Shown one piece after another: positions 7,990 to 17,020 of a stretch of 36,379 bases of DNA. The notes beneath the pieces were generated by a model, which was not told where the DNA came from, made no database searches, and worked only from the letters and a program-made list of their open reading frames with translations. Within the stretch, counting starts at the first letter, position 1. Every line of letters starts with the position of its first letter. The stretch covers positions 1 through 36,379 of the forward strand of contig NZ_LABZ01000003.1 in NCBI RefSeq assembly GCF_001043955.1, given 5' to 3'. This DNA comes from Methylobacterium tarhaniae. Its GTDB lineage: Bacteria; Pseudomonadota; Alphaproteobacteria; Rhizobiales; Beijerinckiaceae. The translations under genes were made by a program, and so were the position numbers.

Positions 7990-8584
7990 TCGCTCGCTTC
8001 CCCCGCGACAGCGGCCTTCCCCGTTATTCGGGCGGGTCGGCTTCCACATCTGCAGCTTTCGAGGCCTGCTCGGTGTTCACTCACGTTCCGGCCCGTGCGG
8101 ACCGCTGACCCCCTGGAGGGGCTGTGTCTCGGGGTGCTTCAGGTCATTCGTCGCCTCCTGACCCGCCCCAAGTGCTTCCGGCTGGAGCGAGAGTTTGCCG
8201 GCCCGGGTTTCCACCGGGGAGGATGGTGCACCTTGGACAAGGCACACCGAACAACGTCTTGTGAGCGCGGCAACTGTGACATACCGCGACTATCTTCGTG
8301 AAGCTCGCCAGACCCTCCGATGTCGTAAATTTTCTAGCCGGGCAGCGAACTAGGCGAACAAGCCACGGGTATGATCGCATGGGTTTTTGCTTATGATAAT
8401 CATAGCATAACTCAAAATCGGTTGACATAAGATAGCGAACAAGTCGCTTCGATACTAAAGCGATTTGTCATTTTTTAAATCACAATAATTGAATTATCAC
8501 TGCTTTCGCAGGGCTGCTGATAAAATCTATATTTTATACTCTATGATATGAACCTACGCTATAACGATCCGCACGCGCTCACAA
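7990..8584. other. non-coding stretch between ISa and the recombinase gene
   Basis: I see no supportable gene here. Positions 7990-8330 are GC-rich and give only short overlapping frames with no recognisable domain. Positions 8380-8570 turn strongly AT-rich (runs of T and A near 8470 and 8530), which looks like non-coding or foreign DNA downstream of the recombinase gene. No tRNA, CRISPR or clear hairpin was found. Confidence 0.4.
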
Positions 8585-9646
8585 CTATGCTCTTTTCTGA
8601 AGTGTGGCAAGCTTGCGCGCGGCACCACGCTGGGCCCGCAACCGCTCGCCATAACGAGCTGGCATGGCCGGTGTCTTCCACGATCCTGCTTGCATCACCT
8701 CAAGCAACTCGAAGCCGGCCGCGAACATGTCCTGCGTCGCTCCGACCCGGGCCGAGTGCCCGGAGGGCAGACGCGCCAGCTTCAGCCCGGCGGCCGTGGC
8801 GAGATCGCGGAACACCCGCGCCACCTCCCCTCCCCCAAGGGCAGCCGCACCGACCTGCCCGCCCTTGCTCAGCGGCCGGAACAGCGGCCCGCTCTGCAGC
8901 TGCGCCGCCGCAAGCCACGCCGCGATGTGCACCATGGTGTCGGGGGCGAGGTACTTGATCGCCCCCTCCCCTTCCTGGTCGGCCTTCGAGCGCCGCACCA
9001 GCACAGTGCCGGAACCGTCGGCGCCCCTGTGCAGATCGCCTATATATAAAGAGACGAGTTCTGAGCGGCGCAGCAGGGTGTCGTAGGCGACCGCGACCAG
9101 CGCCGCGTTGCGCAAGGCGATCAGCGGCACCTCGCGTTTCGCCTCCGTGACGCGCCGGTGCAGCCGCCCGGGCGTCTTCACTTCCAGCATGCGCTCGATG
9201 CTGCTGCGGTTGAGCGGCTCGGCCTGCTTCTGGCGCCGGCCCTTGGCCCGGTTCATCCGCTTCACCGCCAGCCGCACGATCTCCTCCGCGCAGGGATTCG
9301 GCAGACCGGTGGCGCGGTGCAGCGCGGCGATCGAGGAACGGTAGCGCTCGACCGTGGCGCGCGCCTTCGTCTCGCCCTGCGCATCGATGAAGGCCGCGAC
9401 CGTCTCGGGCGTCGCCGGCAGCATCGCCCTCCCCGCCTCGCGGCACCACGCGGCAAAGATGCGGCTGTCGGCGGCGAGCGCACGGACCGTGTTGTCGGCG
9501 AAGGCGCCGCGCGCGGCGCGGGCGTGCTGCTCCAGCCGCTCGATCAGGAGGTCGAGGCCGGGCGGCAGCGCGTCGGCAAACGGGACCGGTAGGGTCAACC
9601 CATCACGGGCCGGCTCAAAAGCGGGATCGACGGCGTCAAGCTCCAT
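8585..9646 (-). CDS. tyrosine recombinase / integrase
   Basis: A 353-residue site-specific recombinase of the tyrosine family. The N-terminal SAM-like core-binding region covers about residues 45-130 (DNTVRALAADSRIFAAWC, ERYRSSIAALHRATG). The catalytic domain shows R194 in LLRRSELVSL, K221 in RSKADQ, H297 and R300 in SGHSARVGATQDM, W323 in AGSWKTP and the nucleophile Y332 in PARYGERL. All expected active-site residues are therefore present. Such enzymes join or resolve plasmids and genomic islands. No matching attachment site or tRNA end is recognisable beside it, so its own target is unknown. It lies between ISa and a toxin-antitoxin pair, consistent with the mobile character of the region. 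Confidence 0.9.
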   Translation of the reverse strand: MELDAVDPAFEPARDGLTLPVPFADALPPGLDLLIERLEQHARAARGAFADNTVRALAADSRIFAAWCREAGRAMLPATPETVAAFIDAQGETKARATVERYRSSIAALHRATGLPNPCAEEIVRLAVKRMNRAKGRRQKQAEPLNRSSIERMLEVKTPGRLHRRVTEAKREVPLIALRNAALVAVAYDTLLRRSELVSLYIGDLHRGADGSGTVLVRRSKADQEGEGAIKYLAPDTMVHIAAWLAAAQLQSGPLFRPLSKGGQVGAAALGGGEVARVFRDLATAAGLKLARLPSGHSARVGATQDMFAAGFELLEVMQAGSWKTPAMPARYGERLRAQRGAARKLATLQKRA

Positions 9647-9837
9647 TCCGGGAGCTTAGCCGTTCAAACCCTAACGATCCACAAATTTCCCGCGATAGGT
9701 GCCATTATCGGTCATAATCTCGGCGCCGTGAATCACGCCATTCCATGGGACGCAATCATTCCAGCGAACGCGATTTCTGGCATGTTGAGCACGATTGGTA
9801 TAAAGCGGCATGAGGTGCCTATCAGGGTGGAACGGCC

Positions 9838-10086
9838 ATGGAATCACGCTCAACCAAAATTGTCGATGGCGGCAAGCTCATCATCCCGGCGAGTTTCAGA
9901 CGCGAAATGGGTATCCAGATCGGTGATACCGTCGTGATGGAGATGGTGGATGGGGAGCTACGGGTCCGATCGCGCGATGCAGCCATCATTGAGATCCAGA
10001 GGCTCGTCCGCAGTCTTGTTCCCGACGGGGTTAGTCTGTCCGATGAGCTGATCGCGGACCGACGCGCCGAAGCGGCCAAGGAGTAA
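9838..10086 (+). CDS. vapB: AbrB/MazE-family antitoxin (VapB-type)
   Basis: An 82-residue protein with an N-terminal swapped-hairpin AbrB domain (TKIVDGGKLIIPASFRREMG, IQIGDTVVMEMVDGELRV) that binds operator DNA, and a charged C-terminal tail (LSDELIADRRAEAAKE) that in this family wraps the PIN toxin. AGGGTGG lies 6 bases before the ATG. The vapC-type toxin gene starts 4 bp after the stop, so the two form one operon, probably autorepressed by the complex at the upstream 9700-9837 region. Confidence 0.88.
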   Translation: MESRSTKIVDGGKLIIPASFRREMGIQIGDTVVMEMVDGELRVRSRDAAIIEIQRLVRSLVPDGVSLSDELIADRRAEAAKE

Positions 10087-10090
10087 GGGT

Positions 10091-10483
10091 ATGGCCGTGA
10101 GATACGCTCTGGACGCGTCCGCCCTCCTCTGCCTCTTCAACCAGGAAGAGGGACAGGACCGCGTCCGTGCCGCGCTCGGCGAGGCGGTCATTTCCGCCGT
10201 CAACTACTCCGAGGTCGTCGCCAAGCTCGTGGAGCGCGGGGGTGCCGCCGCGGCGGTCGGCCGCGCGCTCGAGCACCTGCATCTCACGGTGGTCGAGTTC
10301 GATCGCGTGCAGGCGGTCGAGGCTGGCGCCCTGCGGAAGGCCACGCGCCAGGCGGGCCTCTCCTTCGGCGACCGTGCCTGCCTGGCTCTGGCGAAGTCGC
10401 GCGGCTTGGCCGCTCTCACGACAGATCAGGCGTGGGAGCAACTGGACGCTGAAGGCGTCGTCTCCGTGGAAATGGTTCGGTAA
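10091..10483 (+). CDS. vapC: PIN-domain ribonuclease toxin (VapC-type)
   Basis: A 130-residue PIN-domain toxin. Acidic active-site residues are visible: D8 in YALDASALL, E41 in NYSEVVAKL, D94 in SFGDRACLAL and D112 in LTTDQAW. Family members cleave RNA, often tRNA or rRNA, in a Mg-dependent manner and are held inactive by the VapB partner, here encoded 4 bp upstream. The length is normal and the frame intact. The exact RNA target cannot be told from sequence. Pairs of this type stabilise mobile DNA, which suits the IS- and recombinase-rich setting. Confidence 0.9.
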   Translation: MAVRYALDASALLCLFNQEEGQDRVRAALGEAVISAVNYSEVVAKLVERGGAAAAVGRALEHLHLTVVEFDRVQAVEAGALRKATRQAGLSFGDRACLALAKSRGLAALTTDQAWEQLDAEGVVSVEMVR

Positions 10484-10663
10484 GACGTAATAAATTTTGA
10501 CGTCGACACAGGACATTAGCGCAATGCTGCAAATGGGGTTTCAGTCATTGTCCTTGGCAGAATTGCCGTGAACGCACTCGGGTTCACGTCGCCCATCAAA
10601 GGCATTCATAACTATCCCATAGAGCAGTTTCTGCGCTGGCAGTAACAGGCCGCAGCACAGGCC

Positions 10664-11344
10664 TTATCTGACCCTCCCGAGGCCCCGCAGGCGGGATCTT
10701 TCGGTCTCTATGAAGGCCTCGTATTTCTCAAGGACGGCGGTTTCGTCGGGCGTCGCGGCGCGGATGTAGGCGTAGCAGCAAGGCCGCCCCACCTCCCTGG
10801 AGAGGTGGGGGGCCGAGACGCTCGCGGTCTTCGCATCGAGGAGAAACGTCCGGCCGTACCCCTCGATCACGCGAGCGTCCGCGGCGACCCTGACCACCGA
10901 CCGGGCGACCGGCCGGAGGGCGAACAGCATCAGGACCCGGCCGGCCCGGCGCTCGTGCGCGGCCGCCACGATCGCTCCCTCGTCGGCGCCCTGCTCTGGT
11001 GCCGCCGCGCCGGCGGATGCTCTGGCGAGGGATTCCTCCATCTGGGGGATCACGGCGTGGAGGTCGCGGACCTTCGCCAGGGGAACCAACCAGGCCGTCA
11101 GATCCCGCAGGAAGCGGGCACCCGGTATGCTGCGGACGAGGACCACGGCCTGCGCGTTGTAGGGAAAGCCGACCCGGACATGGTCGTCCCTGACCATCAC
11201 GAGGATGTGGCGCGTCGTGAGCCTCTGGCCGTTGTGGGCAAGCGCGGCAAGGTACGCGCCGCCCTCAAGGCCCGGGGTGTCGAGGGGAACGGGGCTCCCA
11301 TCGAACTCGGCGTCGCGCAGGACTTGGTCGACGCTGGCCTGCAC
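10664..11344 (-). CDS. uncharacterised protein with HARP-like segment
   Basis: A 226-residue protein I do not recognise as a named family. Residues about 50-100 (DDHVRVGFPYNAQAVVLVRS, IPGARFLRDLTAWLVP) resemble the short HARP-like repeat of SMARCAL1-type helicases and plasmid proteins, where an IPGARW...WLVP pattern folds into a DNA-contacting unit. The rest shows no motif I can name; the C-terminus is charged (FIETERSRLRGLGRVR). It starts with GTG at 11344, six bases after the stop of an upstream reading-frame fragment, so it was probably the second gene of an operon cut by ISb. It could belong to the broken helicase/PLD defence locus or to a plasmid backbone; the sequence cannot decide. Confidence 0.55.
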   Translation of the reverse strand: MQASVDQVLRDAEFDGSPVPLDTPGLEGGAYLAALAHNGQRLTTRHILVMVRDDHVRVGFPYNAQAVVLVRSIPGARFLRDLTAWLVPLAKVRDLHAVIPQMEESLARASAGAAAPEQGADEGAIVAAAHERRAGRVLMLFALRPVARSVVRVAADARVIEGYGRTFLLDAKTASVSAPHLSREVGRPCCYAYIRAATPDETAVLEKYEAFIETERSRLRGLGRVR

Positions 11345-11350
11345 CTCGCG

Positions 11351-11442
11351 TTATTCCTGTGCGACGGCGTCGGCAAAGCGGGTCACCCGATTGACCGCGC
11401 GCGGGCCCGGGACGTGCCAGGGTCTCGTCGAGGAGCGGGAAG
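11351..11442 (-). pseudogene. 3' end of an unknown gene truncated by ISb
   Basis: About 30 codons (FTSRSSTRPWHVPGPRAVNR, VTRFADAVAQE) run from the ISb end to a TAA at 11351-11353, just before the GTG start of the 226-residue protein. Close spacing suggests the tail of an upstream operon partner. Too little remains to name it. Confidence 0.35.
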
Positions 11443-11481
11443 TGAACCGCTCCAGGTTTGTCGGAGGCTGTTTGTCTTGGG

Positions 11482-12387
11482 TCAGGCGGCCAAGGCTTGG
11501 TCGCCGACGTGGGTATGATAGCGCGCTTCGGCCTCTGCAGGAGGGATGTTGCCGATCGGCGCGAGCAGGCGGCGGTGGTTGTACCAGTCGACCCACTCCA
11601 GGGTGGCGTACTCGACCGCCTCGAAGGAGCGCCACGGCCCGCGTCGGTGGATCACTTCCGCCTTGAACAGGCCGTTGATCGTCTCCGCGAGGGCATTGTC
11701 GTAGCTATCGCCGACGCTGCCGACTGACGGCTCGATGCCCGCACCGACCAGGCGCTCGGTGTAGCGCAAAGCCAAGTATTGCGAGCCACAGTCCGAGTGA
11801 TGCACCAGCCCGCTGCCCTGGACGGGACGACGCTCGTGCAAGGCTTGCTCCAGGGCGTCCAGCACAAAGCTTGCGTGAGCGCTGCGTGAGGCTCGCCAGC
11901 CGACGATGCGCCGGGCGAACACATCAATCACGAAGGCCACGTACACGAAGCCCGACCACGTCGCTACGTAGGTGAAGTCGCTGACCCACAAGGCATTCGG
12001 CCGGGGAGCCTTGAAGTGACGGTTGACCCGGTCGAGGGGGCAGGCTGCGGCCGGGTCGGGGATCGTGGTGCGGACGGTCCTGCCACGCACCACCCCCGCC
12101 AAGCCCATCTTCCGCATCAGCCGCGCCACCGTGCATCGCGCGGTCACGAGCCCCTCCCGGGCCAGTTGCCGCCAGATCTTGCGCACGCCGTAGACGCAGA
12201 AGTTAGCCGCGAACACGCGCTGGATCTCGATCATCAACGCGGCGTCGCTGCGAGTGCGAACCGGTTGCTTGCCGGGGTCAGTACGCCGGGCGGCATGCAG
12301 GTAGTAAGTCGACGGGGCGATCGGCAGCACCCTGCAGATCGGCTCGACCCCATAGACCTCGCGATGATCGTCGATGAAGCTGATCAT
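11482..12387 (-). CDS. IS3-family transposase OrfB (DDE integrase, ISb)
   Basis: A 301-residue integrase-type transposase. The N-terminal HTH_21-like segment ([33 protein letters not shown]) is followed by an rve core with D in WVSDFTYV, D in [10 protein letters not shown] and E in [11 protein letters not shown]. The C-terminus [18 protein letters not shown] is typical. The ATG at 12387 overlaps the orfA stop. All catalytic residues are kept. It differs clearly from the ISa enzyme, so the two elements are separate IS3 subgroups. Confidence 0.92.
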   Translation of the reverse strand: MISFIDDHREVYGVEPICRVLPIAPSTYYLHAARRTDPGKQPVRTRSDAALMIEIQRVFAANFCVYGVRKIWRQLAREGLVTARCTVARLMRKMGLAGVVRGRTVRTTIPDPAAACPLDRVNRHFKAPRPNALWVSDFTYVATWSGFVYVAFVIDVFARRIVGWRASRSAHASFVLDALEQALHERRPVQGSGLVHHSDCGSQYLALRYTERLVGAGIEPSVGSVGDSYDNALAETINGLFKAEVIHRRGPWRSFEAVEYATLEWVDWYNHRRLLAPIGNIPPAEAEARYHTHVGDQALAA

Positions 12388-12710
12388 GGCCGCGACCGGC
12401 GGTCGAGCTCCGCCATGGCAAAATACGCCGACGCCTTGCGCAGGATCTCGTTGGCCTGGCGCAACTCGCGAACCTCTCGCTCCAGCGCCTTGATCCGCTC
12501 ACGCTCGTCCGTCGTCTGGCCAGGTCGCACACCTTGATCACGCTCGGACTGGCGCACCCAGTTCCGCAGCGTCTCGCCCGAGCAGCCGATCTTGGCGGCA
12601 ATCGACTGGATCGCCGACCATTGCGAACCGTGCTCGCCTTCGTGCTCGCGCACCATCCGCACCGCGCGCTCGCGCACCTCAGGGGAAAACGGGGCTGTTC
12701 GCCTCGTCAT
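12384..12710 (-). CDS. IS3-family transposase OrfA (ISb)
   Basis: A 108-residue OrfA with a helix-turn-helix ([35 protein letters not shown]) and a C-terminal coiled-coil stretch ([32 protein letters not shown]). It overlaps orfB by four bases (ATGA), and a fused product by frameshifting is expected for the family. It starts about 50 bp inside the right-hand inverted repeat. Confidence 0.9.
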   Translation of the reverse strand: MTRRTAPFSPEVRERAVRMVREHEGEHGSQWSAIQSIAAKIGCSGETLRNWVRQSERDQGVRPGQTTDERERIKALEREVRELRQANEILRKASAYFAMAELDRRSRP

Positions 12711-12760
12711 GGCTCCATCCTCTCAGAAGTTGGAGCCTCCGCGAAACCCGGGGCGGTTCA

Positions 12761-13356
12761 GTTCCGGCCCTGCACGACCGAAAGCCGACACGACCTGCCG
12801 ATCGCTTCCAACCTGCTCAAGCAGCAGTTCTCGGTCGCGTTGCCCAACCAGGTCTGGCTGGCGGACATCACCTACCTGCCCACGGCAGAAGGGTGGCTCT
12901 ACCTGGCCGCCGTCCTTGATCTGGCCACCCGCAAGATCGTCGGCTGGTCTATGCGCGACCACATGCGGACAGAGTTGACATCGGCCGCTCTGATGATGGC
13001 CACCCAACGGCAGCGGCCTTCTGCCGGGCTCATCTGTCACTCGGATCGCGGCAGCCAGTACGCAGCGGAGGCTTACCGAAGGCAACTCGCCGAAATCCAG
13101 GCGATCCCCTCCATGAGCCGCGCCGGCTGCTGTTACGACAATGCCCCGATGGAGAGCTTCTTCCACACCCTCAAGGTCGAACTCGTTCACCAGCGACGAT
13201 GGGCGACCCGCGATGACGCCCGACGCGACCTGTTCGCTTACATCGAGGGCTACTACAATCGACAGCGCCTCCACTCGGCTCTCGGCTACATCACGCCCGA
13301 GCAGGCCGAGCGGAACGCAGGCTAACCTCCGTGTCCGCGAAAACGGAGGAGGATCA
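12761..13356 (+). mobile_element. truncated second copy of ISa (3' half)
   Basis: From the base after ISb the sequence follows the ISa orfB from FRPCTT onward to the stop (13325) and the right inverted repeat (13331-13356). It includes all three catalytic residues but not the N-terminal third of OrfB or orfA. Differences from the intact copy are few, for example D/E in TDSRHD versus TESRHD, and QW versus RW, so it is a recent duplicate. It cannot make a complete transposase and is a pseudogene. Confidence 0.9.
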
Positions 13357-13358
13357 GC

Positions 13359-13643
13359 CGCGCCCACTTCGGCGTCGAGACCCAACGCCAGTGGTCGGAC
13401 AAGGCGATCGCCCGCACCACGCCCTGCCTGCTCGCCCTGTTCTCGATCGTCACCCTGCTGGTAGCGCGACTCCCCGCCCGCGAGCGCAAGGCGGCGCAGG
13501 CCGCCTGGTACCCCAAAGCTCGACCCACCTTCTCGGATGCCCTGGCCGGCGTGCCCCACGCGATCTGGCGCGAGCAGGCTTTGGCAACATCCCGGCGGCA
13601 GCGCGACACAACAAAACCTCGCTTTGCTCTCCCACCACCCTAG
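13359..13643 (+). pseudogene. IS701-like transposase, C-terminal fragment
   Basis: Directly after the ISa right end the plus frame reads RAHFGVETQRQWSDKAIART, then TPCLLALFSIVTLLV and AAWYPKARPTFSDALAGV, ending at TAG 13641-13643. This is the C-terminal signature of IS701-family transposases (AHLGVETQRQWSD...RTTP). The N-terminal two-thirds are absent. A fragment of an N-terminus of the same family, in the same orientation, lies at 18051-18392. Confidence 0.7.
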
Positions 13644-13732
13644 GCCTACGCCCTCTGCAACGCCGCATAAAGGGCCAAAGTCGAGCTAAGAGCACCTATC
13701 TAAACCGCCTTCTCTCCTGCAGTTTCAATCAC

Positions 13733-14800
13733 TTAGTTGGCGCTATGGCGGGTTCCGTCAGGGGGCTCTAAGCTAGGTACCGGATCGCGATCCTGCGGCA
13801 CTCGGAAAGCACGGGGCGTAGCATCAAGTTGCAAGCGGAAGTGATGCCGCATCAGGGCCGCATTGCCGAAGCCGCATAACATGGCGATGTCGTCAATGGC
13901 ATAGTCGCTGTTCCGCAGCATGTCCTGAGCAGTTTGGATGCGTTCCCGAGTGATCCACTGGGCCGGTGATAGCCCGGTCACCTGCTTGAAGCGGCGTAAA
14001 AAATTTCTCTCACACATATGGAATCGTTTGGCCAAGCCCGCGATAGTATAGCTCCGTCTCAAGTCCGCGCGAATTTCGTCGAGGAGGCGCGCAATCGAAC
14101 GGCCATTCTCGGGTGCGACTGGCCGTGCGATGATCTGAACTTGGTCGCCTTCACGATGAGCGGGGACGACGAGGCGACGCGCGACGACCGCAGCCGCTTC
14201 TGCTCCGAAGTCGCACCGGATCATGTGAAGGGCAAGATCAATTCCTGCAGCGCTACCGGCTGCAGTCAGTATGTCGCCATCATCCACATAAAGAACGTTA
14301 TTTTGTACATCGATTTCCGGGTATCGCCTTGCAAGATCCGAGATGTATCTCCAATGTGTTGTAGCTGCACGACCAGTCAGAAGGCCAGCAGCCGCAAGCA
14401 CAAACACTCCAGAACAGAAGGAGACAATGCGACTTCCACGAGCTCTTGCTCGGCACAAGGCTGCGCACATGGCTTCGGGCACTAGCGCAGTAGCACTGCG
14501 CCAACCGGGAACAACCACAATGTCTGCGGCGTCTATAAACTCAACCCCGCCCTGGACTGACACTTCGACGCCGCTCGTTGCCCGAAGCGGCGATGGCTCA
14601 ACGCTGGCAATCACGAAGCGGTACCAGTTTTCCCCCATCTCGGGCCGCTCAAGGCCGAATAGCTCGACCGCAATTCCGAATTCGAACAGGCACAGCCCAT
14701 CATACGCCATGGCAACGACGAGAGGAGTTTTTGAGGTGGCACTTTCTTTGCGGTTGACCCTACAATTAGAAGTGCTATTCATTAGGATACGATGCTCCAT
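13733..14800 (-). CDS. GlxA/FtrA-family AraC-type transcriptional regulator
   Basis: A 355-residue regulator. Residues about 25-195 form a DJ-1/PfpI-like domain (PLVVAMAYDGLCLFEFGIAV, IVVVPGW, RIVSFCSGVFVLAAAGLL, ATTHW), and about 235-335 a double helix-turn-helix AraC domain (YTIAGLAKRFHMCERNFLRR, FKQVTGLSPAQWITRERI, IDDIAMLCGFGNAALMRHHF). This is the GlxA/FtrA layout, in which the first domain senses a small molecule and the second binds DNA. GAGGG lies 5 bases before the ATG. FtrA-type regulators often sit beside a rhodanese gene; here the rhodanese is on the same strand at 17021-17440, with a GntR regulator and a permease between. The effector molecule is unknown. Confidence 0.85.
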   Translation of the reverse strand: MEHRILMNSTSNCRVNRKESATSKTPLVVAMAYDGLCLFEFGIAVELFGLERPEMGENWYRFVIASVEPSPLRATSGVEVSVQGGVEFIDAADIVVVPGWRSATALVPEAMCAALCRARARGSRIVSFCSGVFVLAAAGLLTGRAATTHWRYISDLARRYPEIDVQNNVLYVDDGDILTAAGSAAGIDLALHMIRCDFGAEAAAVVARRLVVPAHREGDQVQIIARPVAPENGRSIARLLDEIRADLRRSYTIAGLAKRFHMCERNFLRRFKQVTGLSPAQWITRERIQTAQDMLRNSDYAIDDIAMLCGFGNAALMRHHFRLQLDATPRAFRVPQDRDPVPSLEPPDGTRHSAN

Positions 14801-14966
14801 GATCCCTCACTTTCGACCAAAAAATCACTCGCGCGCTGTGTCTAATTGATTTTTTATTGATACTATTTACATTATATATACCAAAATATTTTGCAGTATA
14901 TAAAGACTTTACATATTATTATTGCAGGATTGTTATAAATATATTGAATTTATTTAGCAAGCTACT
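14801..14966 (-). promoter_or_regulatory. AT-rich intergenic region upstream of the FtrA-like gene
   Basis: This 166 bp gap is strikingly AT-rich against the local background (long A/T runs at 14850-14960). It lies between the 3' end of the GntR gene and the start of the FtrA-like gene and is the likely promoter region of the latter. No single -35/-10 pair stands out enough to name. Confidence 0.35.
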
Positions 14967-15701
14967 TTATATAGATGAGATTGTGAATTTTCCGCCTTGA
15001 ATGCTGGGTGTAAGCATAAAATTCTCCTGCGACATCGTAGCGTCTTGGATATCCATATACCTCTTCGTGACCTGAATTGCAAAGTCTTCCACCTTGCCGA
15101 TACGGCGCCGGGACTGCTCAGTGAGGATTTCGGCTACCGATTCGATTTGTTCCTCGTCCAGATGCGAACGAATCGCGCGAGCCTCGCGCATACACATCGC
15201 GTACCCATCGGGCGTTGCAATCTCTCCGCGAATGACGAAGCGAATTCTGTCCTTAATGCTTACGATCAATTCATAAAGCGGTTTGTTCCCGCTGCGCGCT
15301 ACTACGAGAAGATCGGTGGCGCGGATCTGATCTTCGAAATCTACATACTCGTTGATTTTAGCCGCGTTATTTGCGTCGAAGTGATCAGAAAGGCTGCTCT
15401 CCCGGTGCAGTGCTGTAATCAGGAGATGATAATGCAGATCGATGAAGTGACGTATCTCGTGTACGTTAATCGGCTTAACATAGAATCCTTGATGCGGATT
15501 GCAATTGATTAGGCCTTCGCCCAGCAACCGCAGTAGAGCCTCTCGTACAGGAGTAGTGCTAGTTCCTAACTCCTCGGCGAGAGCCTGAATCTGTAGTTTC
15601 TCGTAGGGCCGAAGCTGGTAGGTCGTGACCAGATCTTTCAGTGATCGATAGGCAATCGCCCCTGCCTTGCTACCAGTGATCATACCCGACATGCACGACA
15701 T
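14967..15701 (-). CDS. GntR-family (FadR-type) transcriptional regulator
   Basis: A regulator of about 244 residues. The N-terminal winged helix-turn-helix is clear (AIAYRSLKDLVTTYQLRPYE, IQALAEELGTSTTPVREALL, RLLGEGLINCNPHQGFYV). The C-terminal part is all-helical, as in the FCD ligand-binding domain (ARAIRSHLDEEQIESVAEIL), though divergent. FadR-type GntR proteins repress nearby catabolic or transport genes and are released by small acids. The neighbour on the same strand, an EamA permease, is a plausible target. ATG at 15701 has a GGGAG too close to it; ATG at 15692, with that GGGAG about 9 bases upstream, is a likely alternative start. Confidence 0.85.
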   Translation of the reverse strand: MSCMSGMITGSKAGAIAYRSLKDLVTTYQLRPYEKLQIQALAEELGTSTTPVREALLRLLGEGLINCNPHQGFYVKPINVHEIRHFIDLHYHLLITALHRESSLSDHFDANNAAKINEYVDFEDQIRATDLLVVARSGNKPLYELIVSIKDRIRFVIRGEIATPDGYAMCMREARAIRSHLDEEQIESVAEILTEQSRRRIGKVEDFAIQVTKRYMDIQDATMSQENFMLTPSIQGGKFTISSI

Positions 15702-15877
15702 CTCCCATGTTTATGTTGCGCAGATTCCATGTGTTAATTTTTCCAACATTGGTATTCGGCTGTGAACCAATTAAAAAAGACCCGCCCAGATCCAAGACTG
15801 CGCGGGACCAATATGGATCTTTATCTGCTCAAACATCTCCATAGGTCTAAACATCAGCGACCGCTGGATGCAATCGT

Positions 15878-16828
15878 TCAAGCGTTGTTTTGCGCTGGCC
15901 TGTGGACGGCTGGCAGGGGCACTGGATCCGCCGATGTAGCCGGCCGGTCAGGCATGCGCTGGCGGCGGGCGAACGAGACCCACATGATCGCGAAGCATTG
16001 CCCTACCATCGCTGTGATTGTCACTACCGACATGGGTAGCCCGGCACACCATTCAAACCCGAGCGCAGCAATCGGTACCAGTGGCATCAGCACGGATGTA
16101 GTCACGCTGCCGATGTTGCTAATCGATAATTGTAAGGAATAGGCCGGGAGGATCACCGCGACGGCGGACAAGAGCACTGCCTTGGCAAGGAACTCCCACG
16201 AGAGGACGTTCCAGATTTCGGGAGCGCAAAGTGCAAACGTGACGGCGAGAAGCAGGGGCAATCGGATGCAGATTAGGTCGACTGAAGACAATTTTTCAGC
16301 CTTCTGCTCTTGCCCCGAAAGTACGATGTAGAGTGCTCCGAAGCTGCCAGCTCCAATGCCGACGAGATAACCAAATAGCTGCCGTTCTAGGCTGTAATTC
16401 GCTATGGCGGGATGGACGACAACAGCAACCAAAGAGCATGCGAAGATCGTGATGATCAGCGCACGAACCATCGTCGTGAGACGCCCCCATTCGCGACTTG
16501 CGAGCGTCGAAGCAAGCGGAATCGCCGACATAAAGACCAGCAATTCGACGGATCCAGTAAGGATCTTGATGCACGCGAACGCACCGAGCCAGCTCAGCAG
16601 CGTGTACAGGTTGAGCTTGAACATTGCGCTCTTGCGCCGCTTGGCCAACTGCGCGAGTTGACTGAGCCGAGGTGCATTCCAAACTATGAAGATCAGCCAG
16701 CAGATCGCGAACGTGGTAAATGTCACGAGGAACGGCGTTACGTCACCGAAGCTGACCTTGATGAACACGGCCGCGAAGGCTGTCGATGGCACGTAGAGCG
16801 CGATTGGAAGATATCGCGTAAGACCCAT
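15878..16828 (-). CDS. EamA/DMT-superfamily permease
   Basis: A hydrophobic protein of about 316 residues with roughly ten predicted membrane segments, for example YLPIALYVPSTAFAAVFIKV, LVTFTTFAICWLIFIVW, LLVFMSAIPLASTL and LFGYLVGIGAGSFGALYIVL. It fits the drug/metabolite transporter (EamA) layout of two five-helix repeats, probably exporting a metabolite across the inner membrane. ATG at 16828 is preferred over an upstream in-frame ATG because GAGG lies about 7 bases before it and the first membrane helix then starts at once. The substrate cannot be told. The next gene downstream is the GntR regulator (gap of about 175 bp), which may control it. Confidence 0.82.
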   Translation of the reverse strand: MGLTRYLPIALYVPSTAFAAVFIKVSFGDVTPFLVTFTTFAICWLIFIVWNAPRLSQLAQLAKRRKSAMFKLNLYTLLSWLGAFACIKILTGSVELLVFMSAIPLASTLASREWGRLTTMVRALIITIFACSLVAVVVHPAIANYSLERQLFGYLVGIGAGSFGALYIVLSGQEQKAEKLSSVDLICIRLPLLLAVTFALCAPEIWNVLSWEFLAKAVLLSAVAVILPAYSLQLSISNIGSVTTSVLMPLVPIAALGFEWCAGLPMSVVTITAMVGQCFAIMWVSFARRQRMPDRPATSADPVPLPAVHRPAQNNA

Positions 16829-16918
16829 GGAGAACCTCGTCAGGGATCGGAGGCACGGCTGGACGCAGTGGTGCATCGCAGCCGCGCGCAAGGTCGTGCT
16901 GTGCTGGAGACAATGGGC

Positions 16919-16965
16919 TAGAGCATTTTCTGACGGAGCAGATACCGTTCCGTCGCAGAAAATAC
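16919..16965. repeat. intergenic palindromic (REP-like) element
   Basis: GAGCATTTTCTGACGGA at 16921 pairs with TCCGTCGCAGAAAAT ending near 16963 around a GCAGATACCGT centre. This is the form of a dispersed palindromic repeat common between genes in Rhizobiales (gagcattttc...gaagtggataccg...cgtcg...gaaaatg). It lies between the permease and rhodanese genes and could also end transcription. The family match is from memory of the pattern. Confidence 0.6.
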
Positions 16966-17020
16966 TTTGAAAACAGAGACTTAGAATAGATCCGCGATTG
17001 CGGCGTGATCAAGCGCTGCT

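Larger units (their letters stand above)
11443..12760 (-). mobile_element. complete IS3-family element (ISb), 1318 bp
   Basis: Terminal inverted repeats are visible at 11443-11469 and 12734-12760; both read TGAACCGC, then GGTTT and CGGAGGCT from the outside, with about four mismatches. The element carries orfA and orfB on the minus strand. On the right it abuts the interior of a second ISa copy; on the left it abuts unrelated DNA (the cut operon). No target duplication is seen (aag on the left, gtt on the right). The 5' half of that ISa copy is missing, so insertion was followed by a deletion next to ISb. Confidence 0.87.

Noticed and set aside
7990..8330. GC-rich stretch considered as a structured RNA or a gene
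   Set aside because: No tRNA cloverleaf, no convincing long stem, and only short frames without domain similarity; it resembles dispersed IS-flanking sequence but I could not place it.
9671..9853. 60-codon minus-strand frame upstream of the recombinase gene
   Set aside because: No ribosome site or known domain, and it overlaps the likely vapBC promoter; too weak to call.
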